In this document: positions 5,015 to 5,480 of the stretch, piece by piece | Layout: the number at the start of each line of letters is the position of its first letter | How positions within the stretch are numbered: the stretch's first letter is position 1 | Made by a program: the position numbers and the translations under genes | From: an uncultured Ruminococcus sp. | GTDB taxonomy: Bacteria > Bacillota > Clostridia > Oscillospirales > Acutalibacteraceae | Assembly (NCBI GenBank): GCA_902783815.1 | Contig: CACZSM010000203.1 | Coordinates: 1-5,480 of the forward strand | Length of the DNA stretch: 5,480 nucleotides | Direction: 5' to 3' | Notes under the pieces: model-generated | The model's input: only the letters and a program-made list of their open reading frames with translations | The model's database searches: none | What the model was told of the DNA's origin: nothing

Positions 5015-5480
5015 ATACAGAAATGATCTGTCTTGATTTATTTCTTCTCAGCCTGCTATATGTGATAAGCGTAAGGATAACGAATACAAGCACCGTTAAT
5101 ACCCATAGACCTAAAAATATCCATTTTAATGTTGTACAGCCGGATGCCATACTTGCCTGTGCGCCGGTAAAATTCGGGAATGTCCTGACAATATCAAGAA
5201 GCAGATAGTTCTCGGCAGCATCAAACACTCCGGAAAATATCGCCGAAAACATACAAGCCCTGAACCACAGATAATGTCTGCTGCATAGACTATTGAATGT
5301 GATCGGCAGCATTACCATAAAAATTGTACGGGCAGCCGCAAAAATGAAGTCATAAGTATAGTAGTTTGAATAGATCTGCTCACGGTCGCCCTTGAAATGA
5401 GATATTATCGTGAGCAGCGCATCTGATGAATATGAATACCGCAGATCAAAGGCTCCGAAGCCAGATGTTCCGTCCATGAC
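5013..5480 (-). CDS. Integral membrane protein of unknown function, 5' end outside the window
   Basis: The minus-strand frame is open to the right edge; 154 residues can be read from an ATG at 5477-5475, but the codon before it is also open, so this is probably a partial gene. Three membrane helices are visible, at about 43-63 (FIFAAARTIFMVMLPIT), 72-95 and 116-140, followed by a basic tail RLRRNK, which suggests that the C-terminus is cytoplasmic. The second helix contains D86 and E89-N90 (FDAAENYLLL), polar residues inside a membrane segment, and K118 opens the third. A small bacterial membrane family with a D..EN...L helix and a later lysine before the last helix, plus a first helix upstream of a D.R..YS segment like residues 11-16, fits this pattern from memory. 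By that comparison one more N-terminal helix is expected beyond the window. No enzyme or transporter motif is seen. Confidence 0.8.
   Translation of the reverse strand, partial: VMDGTSGFGAFDLRYSYSSDALLTIISHFKGDREQIYSNYYTYDFIFAAARTIFMVMLPITFNSLCSRHYLWFRACMFSAIFSGVFDAAENYLLLDIVRTFPNFTGAQASMASGCTTLKWIFLGLWVLTVLVFVILTLITYSRLRRNKSRQIISV

Noticed and set aside
4951..5208. Plus-strand frame (85 codons) across the bidirectional terminator
   Set aside because: It reads through the terminator hairpin and is antisense to the minus-strand membrane protein.

Overview
The window looks like a chromosomal segment of a low-to-moderate GC Firmicute, probably a gut Clostridia of the Ruminococcus type. This rests on the infC-rpmI-rplT order behind a leader with an intrinsic terminator, strong AGGAGG ribosome-binding sites, an AUU start on infC, and short GC-rich hairpin-bearing repeats between AT-rich genes. 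The taxonomic call is inference; no rRNA is present.

Bases 1-720 are a decayed accessory patch. Two GC-rich hairpin-rich segments (about 1-100 and 571-670) carry related sequence in opposite orientation. Between them a consensus-like promoter (110-139) drives a PIN-domain toxin gene that has lost its middle and its frame (161-335), followed by an intact 80-residue gene (328-570) that looks like its usual small partner.

Bases 722-2139 are the translation operon: a strong promoter, a structured leader of about 150 nt ending in a terminator (an L20-type attenuator), then infC (IF3, probable AUU start at 924), rpmI (L35), rplT (L20) and an intrinsic terminator at 2112-2139. L20 made from the third gene is expected to bind the leader and shut down the operon, while IF3 is expected to limit its own translation through the AUU codon.

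Bases 2157-4954 are a tight three-gene run on the same strand. It begins 18 nt after the end of the rplT terminator, with no clear promoter of its own. It encodes a 678-residue protein with diverged pentapeptide-like repeats and a C-terminal two-helix membrane domain like a channel pore but without a recognisable selectivity filter, then a GNAT acetyltransferase resembling the ectoine enzyme EctA (no ectB or ectC in view), then an unrecognised 85-residue protein whose start is one base after the acetyltransferase stop.

A bidirectional terminator (about 4973-5014) separates this run from a convergent membrane-protein gene on the minus strand, which runs off the right edge. The points most worth following up are the filterless channel-like protein and its three-gene cassette, the orphan EctA-like enzyme, the frame-broken toxin beside an intact partner, and the inverted hairpin repeats.
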